10,050 bases of DNA from JAYTQQ01 sp043784965 (GTDB lineage: Bacteria > Bdellovibrionota > Bdellovibrionia > Bdellovibrionales > JAMPXM01): NCBI GenBank assembly GCA_043784965.1, contig JAYVXS010000327.1, forward strand, positions 1 to 10,050, given 5' to 3'. The notes below the pieces were generated by a model that worked only from the letters and a program-made list of their open reading frames with translations, ran no database searches and was not told where the DNA came from. The first letter of the stretch is position 1. Every line of letters starts with the position of its first letter. Made by a program: the position numbers and the translations under genes. Positions 1 to 7,587 of this stretch are shown one piece after another.

Positions 1-1
1 T

Positions 2-1588
2 GAAGCTAAAAAACAAAGAATGCGCGAACTTGATCAAGAGCTTGCACAGATTGGACTTGAGTATTCAGATCGCATTTTGCGATCGACCAATGAATTTGAA
101 TTGCTCATAACAGATAAACTGGAGCTTTCAGGCTTGCCAGAATCTGCTCTTGATTCTTTTGAACAAGCAGCAAAAAATGCCGGCAAAACAGGATGGTTAC
201 TCAATTTGCAAGCCCCTAGCTATAGTCCTGTTTTAACTTATGCAGACAAGCGAACATTGCGAGAGAAACTGTGGAGAGCTTTTAATTCGCGCGCCACTGA
301 GGGGCCAAATGAAAATAAAACTCTTTGTCTAAAAATTGTAAAACTTAAAGATGAGCGTGCAAGAATTTTAGGATTTCAAGATTTTGCGGCATTTACTCTT
401 GAAGAGAGAATGGCACAAACGGCAGAGCAGGTCATGAGTTTCTTAAATCGCATGGTCGACAAATCCTTACCGGCAGCAAAACGCGATTTAGCCCTAGTCA
501 AAGAATTTCAAAAAACTTTGCCAGGTGAAGAATATGAGCTTATGCCTTGGGATTACGGATATCTTTCTGAAAAATTAAAAATCTCAAAATATGATTTTGA
601 TGAAGAAGCTCTTCGCCCCTATTTTCAACTTGATAAAGTGATCAATGGCGCCTTTGAGCATGCTCGCAAGCTATACGGCTTGGTATTCAATCCAACTAAG
701 GATATTCCAGTTTATCATCCTGATGTGCAGTGTTTCGAAGTGATTAATGAAAAGACTAAGGATTTTATTGGTCTTTTCTATGCTGATTTCTTTCCAAGAA
801 AAGGTAAGCGTAGTGGCGCATGGATGACCAGTTATCGTGACCAAGGTTTGTCTAACGGAGAAGTATCTCGTCCGCATATTAGTATCGTCTGTAATTTCAT
901 TCAGCCTACCGAAAGTAAGCCATCCCTGCTAAATATGAATGAGGTGCGCACTTTATTTCACGAATTTGGCCACTCACTTCACGGGCTCTTATCAAATTGC
1001 AAATACACCACGCTCTCTGGCACCAATGTCTTTTGGGACTTTGTCGAGCTACCCTCTCAAATCATGGAGAACTGGGTTCTAGAAAAAGAGGCGCTCGATC
1101 TATTTGCAAGCCACTATAAAACTGGAGAAAAAATTCCAACTGAACTCACTGATAAAATTAAAGCGACCACACAATTTCAAGCAGGCTTTTCATCCTTGCG
1201 ACAACTTCAATTTGGACTATTAGATATGGCTTGGCATTCCACTCCGGTTGATCAAATTCAGGATGTGGATAGTTTTGAAAAGAAAATTCTCTCGCGAACT
1301 CAACTCTTACCATTTATCGAAGGTATGTGCCGATCTGCAAATTTCAGCCATATTTTTTCAGGCGGCTACGCTGCTGGATATTATAGCTATAAGTGGGCAG
1401 AGGTTCTCGATGCCGATGCGTTTGAGCTCTTTAAAGAACGTGGCCTGTTCAATCAAGAGGTTGCCGAGAGTTTTAGAATTAATATCTTATCACGTGGTGG
1501 CAGCGAGCATCCGATGATTCTTTACAAGAAATTTCGTGGCAGAGAGCCTGATCCAGATGCCCTACTAAGACGTGATGGTTTAATTTAA
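2..1588 (+). CDS. M3-family zinc oligopeptidase (OpdA/Dcp type), 5' end outside window
   Basis: Zinc metallopeptidase that cleaves short peptides, probably in the cytoplasm (no view of the true N-terminus). The frame is open from base 2, and residues just before the ATG at base 20 (EAKKQR) continue the helical N-terminal domain. That ATG is therefore internal, and about 150 residues are missing compared with the roughly 680-residue OpdA/Dcp family. Counting from the ATG at 20, the zinc motif HEFGH is at residues 314-318 (H314, E315, H318), with the third ligand E343 in FVELPSQ. Upstream is the family block DFFPRKGKRSGAW. The C-terminal substrate-binding block GGYAAGYYSYKWAE begins at residue 448; this wording is typical of subfamily M3A rather than the PepF/M3B group. 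OpdA and Dcp cannot be told apart from this. It ends 14 nt before nadK and is likely co-transcribed with it. Confidence 0.93.
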   Translation, partial: EAKKQRMRELDQELAQIGLEYSDRILRSTNEFELLITDKLELSGLPESALDSFEQAAKNAGKTGWLLNLQAPSYSPVLTYADKRTLREKLWRAFNSRATEGPNENKTLCLKIVKLKDERARILGFQDFAAFTLEERMAQTAEQVMSFLNRMVDKSLPAAKRDLALVKEFQKTLPGEEYELMPWDYGYLSEKLKISKYDFDEEALRPYFQLDKVINGAFEHARKLYGLVFNPTKDIPVYHPDVQCFEVINEKTKDFIGLFYADFFPRKGKRSGAWMTSYRDQGLSNGEVSRPHISIVCNFIQPTESKPSLLNMNEVRTLFHEFGHSLHGLLSNCKYTTLSGTNVFWDFVELPSQIMENWVLEKEALDLFASHYKTGEKIPTELTDKIKATTQFQAGFSSLRQLQFGLLDMAWHSTPVDQIQDVDSFEKKILSRTQLLPFIEGMCRSANFSHIFSGGYAAGYYSYKWAEVLDADAFELFKERGLFNQEVAESFRINILSRGGSEHPMILYKKFRGREPDPDALLRRDGLI

Positions 1589-1592
1589 AGGA
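1588..1592 (+). promoter_or_regulatory. Ribosome binding site of nadK
   Basis: AAGGA overlaps the last base of the upstream TAA stop and lies 10 nt before the ATG at 1603. It supports that start and suggests translation of nadK follows closely on the peptidase gene. Confidence 0.6.
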
Positions 1593-1602
1593 CGCTCCAA
1601 TA

Positions 1603-2487
1603 ATGTCGACGAATATAGAATTAGCTAAGTTTCACCCACGAAATATTTGCATCATTTATCGACCGCAGACGCCCCTTGCTATCGGTAAGGCCCGCGAACT
1701 GGCGCATCACCTGCTCGATCAAAAGTTTAAGGTATTTTCAGCGCCAAAACAGACGCTACTGAAAAAATGCAAACGTGTTTCTGCGCGGAACTTAGATAGT
1801 CTCGATTGGGTCATCGTGCTCGGCGGTGACGGAACTTATTTAAGTGCCGTGAAAATGCTAAACGGTCGTCCAACGCCCATCCTAGGTGTAAATATGGGCT
1901 CTCTCGGATTTTTGACGTCAGTTAAGAGCAAAGAACTGTACCGGACTGTGCAGCAAACTCTGCAAAATAAAATGGAGTTTAGGCCAAGAGCACAACTTCA
2001 CCTGACAATTAAGCGAAATGGCAAAATAAGAGAAGAAATTATCGCTTTAAACGATGCCGTTATTGAGCGGGGACGAAGTGAACACCTCATCGGCCTTAGT
2101 ATTTATAGCCAAAAATCATTGGTTTCTGAATACAAAGCCGATGCTTTGATCATTGCTACACCCACCGGATCGACCGCCTATAATTTAGCTGCCGGCGGCC
2201 CGATTCTTCATCCCGACGCAAAGGCAGTAGTTTTGACACCTGTGTGTCCACATGCATTGACGAGCCGTCCGCTTATTTTTCCGGATCATTTACAACTCTC
2301 ACTTAGACTATTACCTAAAAGTAAAAATGCCTCATTCGTTGTCGATGGCACGAGTTATGGAGAGCTTACGATTGATGATGAAGTTATTGTCATGAGACAT
2401 GATGTGGACCACTTTGTAATCCGAAAGCCGGGACACAACTACTTCACTCTTCTGAGAGAAAAATTAAAATTTGGAGAGAGGGCTTAA
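1603..2487 (+). CDS. nadK: NAD kinase (ATP-NAD kinase)
   Basis: Phosphorylates NAD to NADP in the cytoplasm, using ATP or polyphosphate. The 294-residue length is normal for the family. Visible motifs are GGDGT at residues 74-78 (nucleotide and catalytic loop), GVNMGSLGFL at 95-104, the conserved ND pair at N150-D151, and TPTGSTAY at 186-193. The last is followed by AAGGP, which forms part of the NAD site. The C-terminal half has the expected beta-rich run (SRPLIFPD, then FVVDG). No frameshift or missing key residue is seen. The ATG start has an AAGGA ribosome site 10 nt upstream. The gene is 14 nt after the peptidase gene and 3 nt before recN; nadK-recN adjacency is common in bacteria and supports both assignments. 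Confidence 0.96.
   Translation: MSTNIELAKFHPRNICIIYRPQTPLAIGKARELAHHLLDQKFKVFSAPKQTLLKKCKRVSARNLDSLDWVIVLGGDGTYLSAVKMLNGRPTPILGVNMGSLGFLTSVKSKELYRTVQQTLQNKMEFRPRAQLHLTIKRNGKIREEIIALNDAVIERGRSEHLIGLSIYSQKSLVSEYKADALIIATPTGSTAYNLAAGGPILHPDAKAVVLTPVCPHALTSRPLIFPDHLQLSLRLLPKSKNASFVVDGTSYGELTIDDEVIVMRHDVDHFVIRKPGHNYFTLLREKLKFGERA
2476..2482 (+). promoter_or_regulatory. Ribosome binding site of recN inside the nadK 3' end
   Basis: GAGAGGG lies within the last codons of nadK, 8 nt before the recN ATG at 2491. It fixes that start and makes translational coupling plausible. Confidence 0.55.
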
Positions 2488-2490
2488 ATT

Positions 2491-4188
2491 ATGCTTATTG
2501 AACTTAAAGTCAGCCATTTTGCAATTATCGACAATGTTCATATGAATTTCGGACCAGGACTCAATATTTTGAGCGGAGAAACTGGCGCCGGCAAATCGAT
2601 TTTACTCAAAAGCCTGGGACTTCTTATGGGAGAAAAAGCATTAGCCGATACGATTCGTTCTGGGCAAGAGAATGCTACAATCGAAGGTGCTTTTGATCTC
2701 ACTAAGCGGCCTGACATTAAAGAGCGAATGATTGCTATGGGGATAGAAGTTCTCGATAACGAACTCATTGTAAAACGCGTCGTCTCTAATCAAAATAAGA
2801 GTCGTATTTACTTAAATGGGAGTCTCAGTACACTTGCTTCGTTAAGAGACGTCGTCTCTCCACTTGTTGAAGTGACCGGACAAGCGGTTCCACTGATCGA
2901 AATGACGGGCCAACACGAAAATCGCAATTTACTTTCTCCTAGATACCATTTGGATTTGTTGGATCAGTATAGCGGCGTCTGGAAATTGCGCGCTGATTAC
3001 GAGGTAAAATTTTTACAGTTTCGTGAGCTTCAAGAAGAGATATTGGAGTTGAGTTCAAAGACTCGTGAGAAAAATCAACGCCTAGACTTCTTAATTTATC
3101 AAAGAGACGAAATAGCAGCCTTGGATCTACGCTCTGGTGAGGAATCCCTGATTGAAGACGAAACCAAACGCCTGAAAAATACCTCTCGCCTTACCGAGTT
3201 TATTGAGCAAACTGAACGACTCCTGTTTGACGATGAAGACTCTGTGAATAACAAACTTCACTTTATTTTAACTCGCGGCCATGACATTAAGAAACTAGAT
3301 GCGTCTCTAGCTGAAAAATTCGAAGTTCTTGAGCAAGTCAAAACTTTGATTAGCGAGCTCGGATACGAGCTCCGAGATTACTCACAAAATCTAGAAGCAG
3401 ACCCTGAAAAACTAGAAGAGCTTGAGCAAAGACTAAGTCGATTGCGAGGTTTGCAAAAAAAATACGGCTCAACTGCTGATGAAATCCTAAATGCTTTTAA
3501 AAATATAGAAAGTGAAATTTCAACACTTGAAAACTCTGAGAGTGAAATTGCTGAAAAACAAAAATTAGTGCTTTCACTTGAAGGTGAGCTTAAAAAGCTT
3601 GCGCTCGAACTTCACAAACGTCGAGTCACTGCAGCTGAACTTCTTAGTAAGGGTGTGGGCGAAGAGCTTCTCGATCTCAATATGAAGGGCGTCACCTTTG
3701 CAATTAAGATAGAGAAGCTCGGCGAGCTCAGTACAACAGGAATTACCCACATAGAGTTTTGTACACAAAATTCAAAAAATGAAGAAGCAAAATCACTTTC
3801 AAAATTTGCCAGCGGTGGGGAACTTAGTCGTATTTTGCTCTCTATCAAGCGAGTTGTTGGCCATGCAAAATATCCTCGCACCTATTTGTTCGACGAGGTC
3901 GACGCGGGTGTGAGCGGACCAACTGCAGAGAAAGTCGGCCGCAAGCTCAGATCGATCGCAAATGGCAGCCAAGTTATTTGCATTACCCACCTACCACAAG
4001 TTGCGAGTTTTGGTGATATTCACTTTTTTATTCAGAAATCACAGTCTAAAAGTAGCGTGCAAATGGAAGTTTACGAACTCAAGAGTAAAGAACGGATAAA
4101 TGAAATTGCGCGCTTAATATCCGGAGAAAAAATTACCAAAACGAGTCTTGCTCATGCCGAACAATTACTTAAAGAAGTAAGTCAGTAA
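2491..4188 (+). CDS. recN: DNA repair ATPase RecN
   Basis: SMC-like ATPase that acts at DNA double-strand breaks to hold or bridge DNA during recombinational repair. It has 565 residues, close to the usual 550-575. Walker A is GETGAGKS at residues 29-36. A long charged coiled-coil region spans roughly 165-380. The ABC signature SGGE is at 441-444, followed by LSRILLSIKR. Walker B is LFDEVDAG with D468 and E469, and the H-loop histidine is H500 in ITHLPQVA. The order of these motifs, with the short coiled coil, separates RecN from SMC and RecF. Next to the conserved GQHE motif there is an extra near-copy of the preceding ten residues (124-143; see findings). The gene starts 3 nt after nadK and ends 1 nt before the next ORF. 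Confidence 0.96.
   Translation: MLIELKVSHFAIIDNVHMNFGPGLNILSGETGAGKSILLKSLGLLMGEKALADTIRSGQENATIEGAFDLTKRPDIKERMIAMGIEVLDNELIVKRVVSNQNKSRIYLNGSLSTLASLRDVVSPLVEVTGQAVPLIEMTGQHENRNLLSPRYHLDLLDQYSGVWKLRADYEVKFLQFRELQEEILELSSKTREKNQRLDFLIYQRDEIAALDLRSGEESLIEDETKRLKNTSRLTEFIEQTERLLFDDEDSVNNKLHFILTRGHDIKKLDASLAEKFEVLEQVKTLISELGYELRDYSQNLEADPEKLEELEQRLSRLRGLQKKYGSTADEILNAFKNIESEISTLENSESEIAEKQKLVLSLEGELKKLALELHKRRVTAAELLSKGVGEELLDLNMKGVTFAIKIEKLGELSTTGITHIEFCTQNSKNEEAKSLSKFASGGELSRILLSIKRVVGHAKYPRTYLFDEVDAGVSGPTAEKVGRKLRSIANGSQVICITHLPQVASFGDIHFFIQKSQSKSSVQMEVYELKSKERINEIARLISGEKITKTSLAHAEQLLKEVSQ
2860..2919 (+). repeat. Imperfect 30-nt tandem duplication inside recN
   Basis: Two adjacent 30-nt units encode PLVEVTGQAV and PLIEMTGQHE (residues 124-133 and 134-143). 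Six of the first eight residues are identical; the first 24 bases agree at 18 positions, differing largely at third positions. It looks like an old, in-frame duplication that has since diverged. Confidence 0.5.
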
Positions 4189-4189
4189 A

Positions 4190-5140
4190 ATGAATTCGGC
4201 CCTGGAATTTAACCAATATTCATATTTTGGAATTTGCTCATTTCTATCTTCAGAAAATGTTTTGGCCCGGTCTAATCTGGGACTAGCGGCCAGCGCGCTA
4301 AATCCGATGCAAATTAAAGGAGCCATTGAAAATAAGATTCAAGATGGACATTTAGTCATAATTCCAAGCCATTTTTGGTGGCGATAGGATGCTGACGAGC
4401 TGCTACAACTCATAAAGCAATTTGCCCCCAAAGTCCGTATTCAATGTGGTCCAGGCTTTGAACTAAGTGAAAACAAATTGCAAATTCAAAAGGCACTTGA
4501 ACTTGGCTTTGGCATACAAATTATTTGCCAAAAGCGACTTTCCTATTCTCAAGAGAGTCAAATTAGAGATTTTTTAAAATATAAAGATCGCCTTGAAATT
4601 TGTTTTTTTATCGAGGAGTCAGCTAATCCACTTGGCGAATTGAATTATTTCTGCGAAAATTTTTCTGAATATCTTTCAATTTCTTTAACTAGATTTTCGT
4701 TTGGTTTACTTTCCGAATTGGATTTGTTTCAAATTAGATTTAAGTTCCTAAGATTTTTTGATTTTGCTGCGCCAGCAGTATATTCATTTTCACAAGCTCT
4801 CGAAAATACCAACTATGGCCGCTCTACCATGAGCTTTCGCAAGAAGCCATTGTCCCTTCCAGTAAATTTATTTTTGCGACGCTTAAGCCATTCCTTCTCA
4901 CTGGTTTTCCTACCAACTCTAGAAAAAGTCGTTCTCGATCGTTCGACATCGAGAATTTATTGGAAAGTTCATAGCTTCATTAGCTTAACCTATCAATTTT
5001 TATGTAATTATCCGTTTTGGCCGTTTCGAAAACTTTATTGGGTACTTAAGAACACTTACCATACAAGAGTTTTGAAAAAATTCGCATATTTTTCATCGAA
5101 GTGGTCGGCAAAAAAAGTGGATGAAACTGCCACTCACTAG
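4190..5140 (+). pseudogene. Unrecognised gene split by a single in-frame TAG
   Basis: An ATG one base after the recN stop opens a 65-residue reading frame that ends at TAG (4385-4387). The same frame then continues without another stop to 5140, giving 315 sense codons plus the interruption. No frameshift is needed, so one base substitution would restore a 315-residue protein. I do not recognise the family. The middle part (about residues 80-165) alternates short hydrophobic strands (VRIQCGP, GIQIICQ, LEICFFI, LSISLT) with charged helices, suggestive of an alpha/beta fold. The C-terminal third is rich in F, W, Y, R and K (for example NYPFWPFRKLYW) and could sit at a membrane surface, but no clear signal peptide is seen. 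The sequence is more AT-rich than recN. Possible readings are a recent pseudogene, a sequencing error, two products (restart at TTG 4478, no convincing ribosome site), or stop read-through. Confidence 0.6.
5110..5134 (-). terminator. Candidate intrinsic terminator after the lpxH-like gene
   Basis: On the minus strand, 2 nt beyond the lpxH-like stop, AGTGG (5134-5130) can pair with CCACT (5120-5116) across a 9-nt loop. A run of seven T (5116-5110) follows, its first T being the last stem base. The stem is only 5 bp (6 with a G-U pair), so strength is uncertain. It lies inside the 3' end of the convergent plus-strand gene. Confidence 0.4.
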
Positions 5141-5913
5141 AGCGACTTCTCTAAAGTACCATCTTCTTTAATTTGATAAAAGCGCGCTTCAGTCTCGCTC
5201 AATACAAAACATTTGGGTTGATCAAACCATGAGCCCAAATTTATACTACGAACCAGAACACTTTCTTTTAAAAAACTCTGGTCATCTCGCACATGAACAT
5301 GGCCACTTACTATTAAGTCAAAGTTATGATCTTTAAGGCTCAAGACGTGTAGTCTAATCAATTCTCTAATTTTATCATCTGGGATATGCTTTGCTGTCGA
5401 GGTGAAGTTGCGACTTGTTTGACTTGCTTTTGTTCCGATGAACTTGACTAGCGAACTGGGTAATTTTTTTGCCAGCCAAGAGATGGGTCTCATTCGCAAA
5501 AATCGATATAAGAATAAGTAGCCTTTATCCTCTGGATTAATTAGATCACCGTGCTCCACCCGTACCTTAAATGATCCCAGCTGAAAAACAGCATCTTTTG
5601 CATGCACTTTAATTCCCAGCTTTTCTTGCCAAAAATCCTTTAAATAAAGATCGTGATTGCCTTCAAAATAGTGAATCTCAATGCCTAGCTGCCGCAAGAT
5701 TTTTAATTGTTCAACAATGGCCTGAAATTTCTCAATAAAAAACTGATGAGATCCAATCCAGAGGTCAAAAATATCACCCACTAAAAAAAGATGGGTGAAT
5801 GGATCTTTAGTACCTATAGATTTTTCAAGCTGAATTAAAAAACCGAGTAGACTTTGGCTACTCGGTTCATGCGAATCTTTAAGATGTATATCAGAGATGA
5901 AATAGGCCTTCAC
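5137..5913 (-). CDS. lpxH: UDP-2,3-diacylglucosamine pyrophosphatase, LpxH type
   Basis: Predicted to hydrolyse UDP-2,3-diacylglucosamine to lipid X and UMP, a cytoplasmic-face step of lipid A synthesis. It belongs to the calcineurin-like metallophosphoesterases. All metal-site motifs are present: D8 and H10 in SDIHL, GDIFDLW at 46-52 (D47), GNHD at 85-88, HGD at 121-123 and GHVH at 204-207. GDxFDxW and the 258-residue length fit LpxH (about 240 in E. coli), but another phosphoesterase of the same family, such as an LpxH2-like protein, cannot be excluded. The start is GTG at 5913, chosen because it places SDIHL at the N-terminus; no good ribosome site is visible, so translation may depend on coupling to ftsZ, 20 nt upstream. 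A strong hairpin lies within codons 16-25. The stop overlaps that of the convergent gene. Confidence 0.85.
   Translation of the reverse strand: MKAYFISDIHLKDSHEPSSQSLLGFLIQLEKSIGTKDPFTHLFLVGDIFDLWIGSHQFFIEKFQAIVEQLKILRQLGIEIHYFEGNHDLYLKDFWQEKLGIKVHAKDAVFQLGSFKVRVEHGDLINPEDKGYLFLYRFLRMRPISWLAKKLPSSLVKFIGTKASQTSRNFTSTAKHIPDDKIRELIRLHVLSLKDHNFDLIVSGHVHVRDDQSFLKESVLVRSINLGSWFDQPKCFVLSETEARFYQIKEDGTLEKSL
5837..5867 (-). terminator. Terminator-like hairpin inside the start of the lpxH-like gene
   Basis: A perfect 10-bp inverted repeat, AACCGAGTAG (5867-5858) and CTACTCGGTT (5850-5841), has a 7-nt loop. On the minus strand the T run continues to 5837 and is followed by AATT. This has the form of an intrinsic terminator for transcripts arriving from ftsZ, yet it lies in codons 16-26 of a gene whose essential SDIHL motif is upstream. 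Ribosomes on lpxH would be expected to mask it. Confidence 0.5.
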
Positions 5914-5933
5914 AAGCGAAAGCTTATCTGAAT

Positions 5934-7565
5934 TTAACCGATGCTTCCATCAATTTCGTCAGATTTTTTACGGCGTAAAAATGTTGGAACCTCAAGATTA
6001 CGATTTTCAAATGGTGAGTTTGCCATTTCATTCGCAAGTCTTCGCGCTAGATCCAGTGGATCACCGGTTTCAACATCCATTGATAATTGTTCGGGTACGC
6101 CCGCCTTAAATCTTTGCGCTTGGCTATCACGATAGGCCTTTGCCTTTGCTAGCAAGGCCTCTCTTGGAAGGGGTTTTGCCGCTCCTCCAACTGCTTCTGA
6201 AGCTTGATAAGCCTCATAATTTTGTCTTGCTGCTTGAGCATTCTGTTCCGAAACCCCACCCCCATGGGCTGGACTGGCAGTCACCTGTTGATCGGTATTA
6301 GGATAGTGCGGAGGGGGCGATGTCATCGGATAAGGCATCGCTTGCTGAGCATGCACCTGCTGCGCAGTTGGATACGGTTGCGCAGCTGGATACGGTTGCG
6401 CTGGTATTTGTGGCATATAAGCTGGTTGCATATTCGGCGGCTGTCCCGGCTGCATATTCGGTTGATGAGCATATCCTAAGTTCTGTTGAGGCTGTTGCTG
6501 CGCCATAAACTGATGCGTATTCGCCATTTGATTCATCTGTTGCGAAGATCTCATTTGATGAGCCAATGCCTGCATCTGCTGAGTGTCGAATGCACCCATA
6601 CCAGCATTGTCTTTTCCAAAACCAGTGGCGATTACCGTCACTTGAATTTCATCACCCATCGATTCGTCGATGACTGCTCCGAAAATGATCTCAGCATCCT
6701 CATGAGCTGCCTCAGTGATGAGCGTGCTCGCTTCGTTGACTTCCATCAAACTAAGTTCTCTGCCTCCGGTCACATTTATTATAATTCCAGTTGCCCCTTC
6801 AATCGAAACATTCTCGAGAAGTGGTGATGAGATTGAAGCGGTCGCGGCTTCAACGGCGCGATTCTCGCCACGTGCTCGACCAGCACCCATGATTGCCATG
6901 CCCTTTGAAGACATAACCGTTCGAATATCTGCAAAGTCGAGATTGATGAGTCCGCGAATATTGATAAGATCTGAAATGCCTTTCACGGCATGAAGCAAGA
7001 CTTCATCGGCCTTTTTGAAAGTCTCAAGCAACGGCGTTTGCGAGTTCGAAATTGATAGCAATTTTTGATTTGGAATCACAATCAAAGTATCGACGTTTTC
7101 TTTGAGCTCTTGGATACCGCCATCTGCATGGCGCATTCGCTTTTTTCCCTCGAAGGTAAATGGACGAGTCACTACCCCAATGGTGAGTGCACCGAGTTCA
7201 CGAGCAATTTTGGCAACGATTGGAGCTCCACCAGTTCCGGTTCCGCCCCCCATTCCTGCCGTAACAAAAACCATGTCGGCACCCTGAAGTGCTTCGACAA
7301 TATCATTATAGGATTCGATCGCAGCTCGTTTACCAATTTCAGGATTTGCACCAGCGCCTAAACCTTTAGTAAGTTCTTTGCCAAGTTGTATTTTTTGTGA
7401 GGCTTTATGAGCCGCTAATGCTTGGCGATCGGTATTTGCCACAATGAATTCGACACCTGTTAAGCCACCGTCGATCATTGTTAAAACTGCGTTGTTTCCA
7501 CCGCCACCGATGCCCACAACTTTAATATTTGCGCCGATATTGACGTTTTCTTCTAGTTCAAACAT
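5934..7565 (-). CDS. ftsZ: Cell division GTPase FtsZ with long Q/P-rich linker
   Basis: Tubulin-like GTPase that polymerises into the division ring under the inner membrane. At 543 residues it is much longer than E. coli FtsZ (383). The globular core covers about residues 10-318, with the GTP loop GGGTGTG at 106-112 and the catalytic T7 loop NLDFAD at 208-213. Residues about 319-460 form a disordered linker rich in Q, P, M, A and Y, with short internal repeats (QPYPAAQPYPTAQ and two PNMQP). A more charged, probably helical stretch follows at about 463-488 (KPLPREALLAKAKAYRDSQA). The C-terminal peptide LEVPTFLRR at 524-532, which binds FtsA and other partners, is intact and is followed by a basic then acidic tail. 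The ATG at 7565 has a strong AGGAGG site. It lies 50 nt after ftsA. Confidence 0.97.
   Translation of the reverse strand: MFELEENVNIGANIKVVGIGGGGNNAVLTMIDGGLTGVEFIVANTDRQALAAHKASQKIQLGKELTKGLGAGANPEIGKRAAIESYNDIVEALQGADMVFVTAGMGGGTGTGGAPIVAKIARELGALTIGVVTRPFTFEGKKRMRHADGGIQELKENVDTLIVIPNQKLLSISNSQTPLLETFKKADEVLLHAVKGISDLINIRGLINLDFADIRTVMSSKGMAIMGAGRARGENRAVEAATASISSPLLENVSIEGATGIIINVTGGRELSLMEVNEASTLITEAAHEDAEIIFGAVIDESMGDEIQVTVIATGFGKDNAGMGAFDTQQMQALAHQMRSSQQMNQMANTHQFMAQQQPQQNLGYAHQPNMQPGQPPNMQPAYMPQIPAQPYPAAQPYPTAQQVHAQQAMPYPMTSPPPHYPNTDQQVTASPAHGGGVSEQNAQAARQNYEAYQASEAVGGAAKPLPREALLAKAKAYRDSQAQRFKAGVPEQLSMDVETGDPLDLARRLANEMANSPFENRNLEVPTFLRRKKSDEIDGSIG
6361..6461 (-). repeat. Short tandem repeats in the ftsZ linker
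   Basis: Two 18-nt units (6361-6378 and 6379-6396) differ at one base and encode the QPYP-A/T-A repeats. Two 14-nt near-copies, 24 nt apart (6424-6437 and 6448-6461, one mismatch), encode the two PNMQP motifs. The high similarity at DNA level points to fairly recent duplication by slippage within the disordered linker. Confidence 0.7.
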
Positions 7566-7569
7566 TTTT

Positions 7570-7575
7570 CCTCCT
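7570..7575 (-). promoter_or_regulatory. Strong ribosome binding site of ftsZ
   Basis: On the minus strand AGGAGG ends 4 nt before the ftsZ ATG (7565). It is the best Shine-Dalgarno match in this block, consistent with FtsZ being needed in larger amounts than FtsA or FtsQ. Confidence 0.85.
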
Positions 7576-7587
7576 AGGCTACGCCCG

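Noticed and set aside
3358..3376. Inverted repeat CTCGGA/TCCGAG within recN
   Set aside because: A 6-bp stem inside firmly coding sequence with no T run; likely chance.
4382..4393. Known viral-type read-through context after the TAG
   Set aside because: The bases after the stop (GATGCT) do not match the CAR-YYA context of classical leaky stops, so sequence alone gives no positive support for read-through.
5914..5925. AAGC/GCTT mini-hairpin just before the lpxH GTG
   Set aside because: The stem has only 4 bp and no further support.
6204..6508. Plus-strand open frames opposite the ftsZ linker
   Set aside because: They arise from the low-complexity Q/P codons read on the other strand and give repetitive R/L- or A/V-rich translations. 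The minus-strand FtsZ reading is certain.
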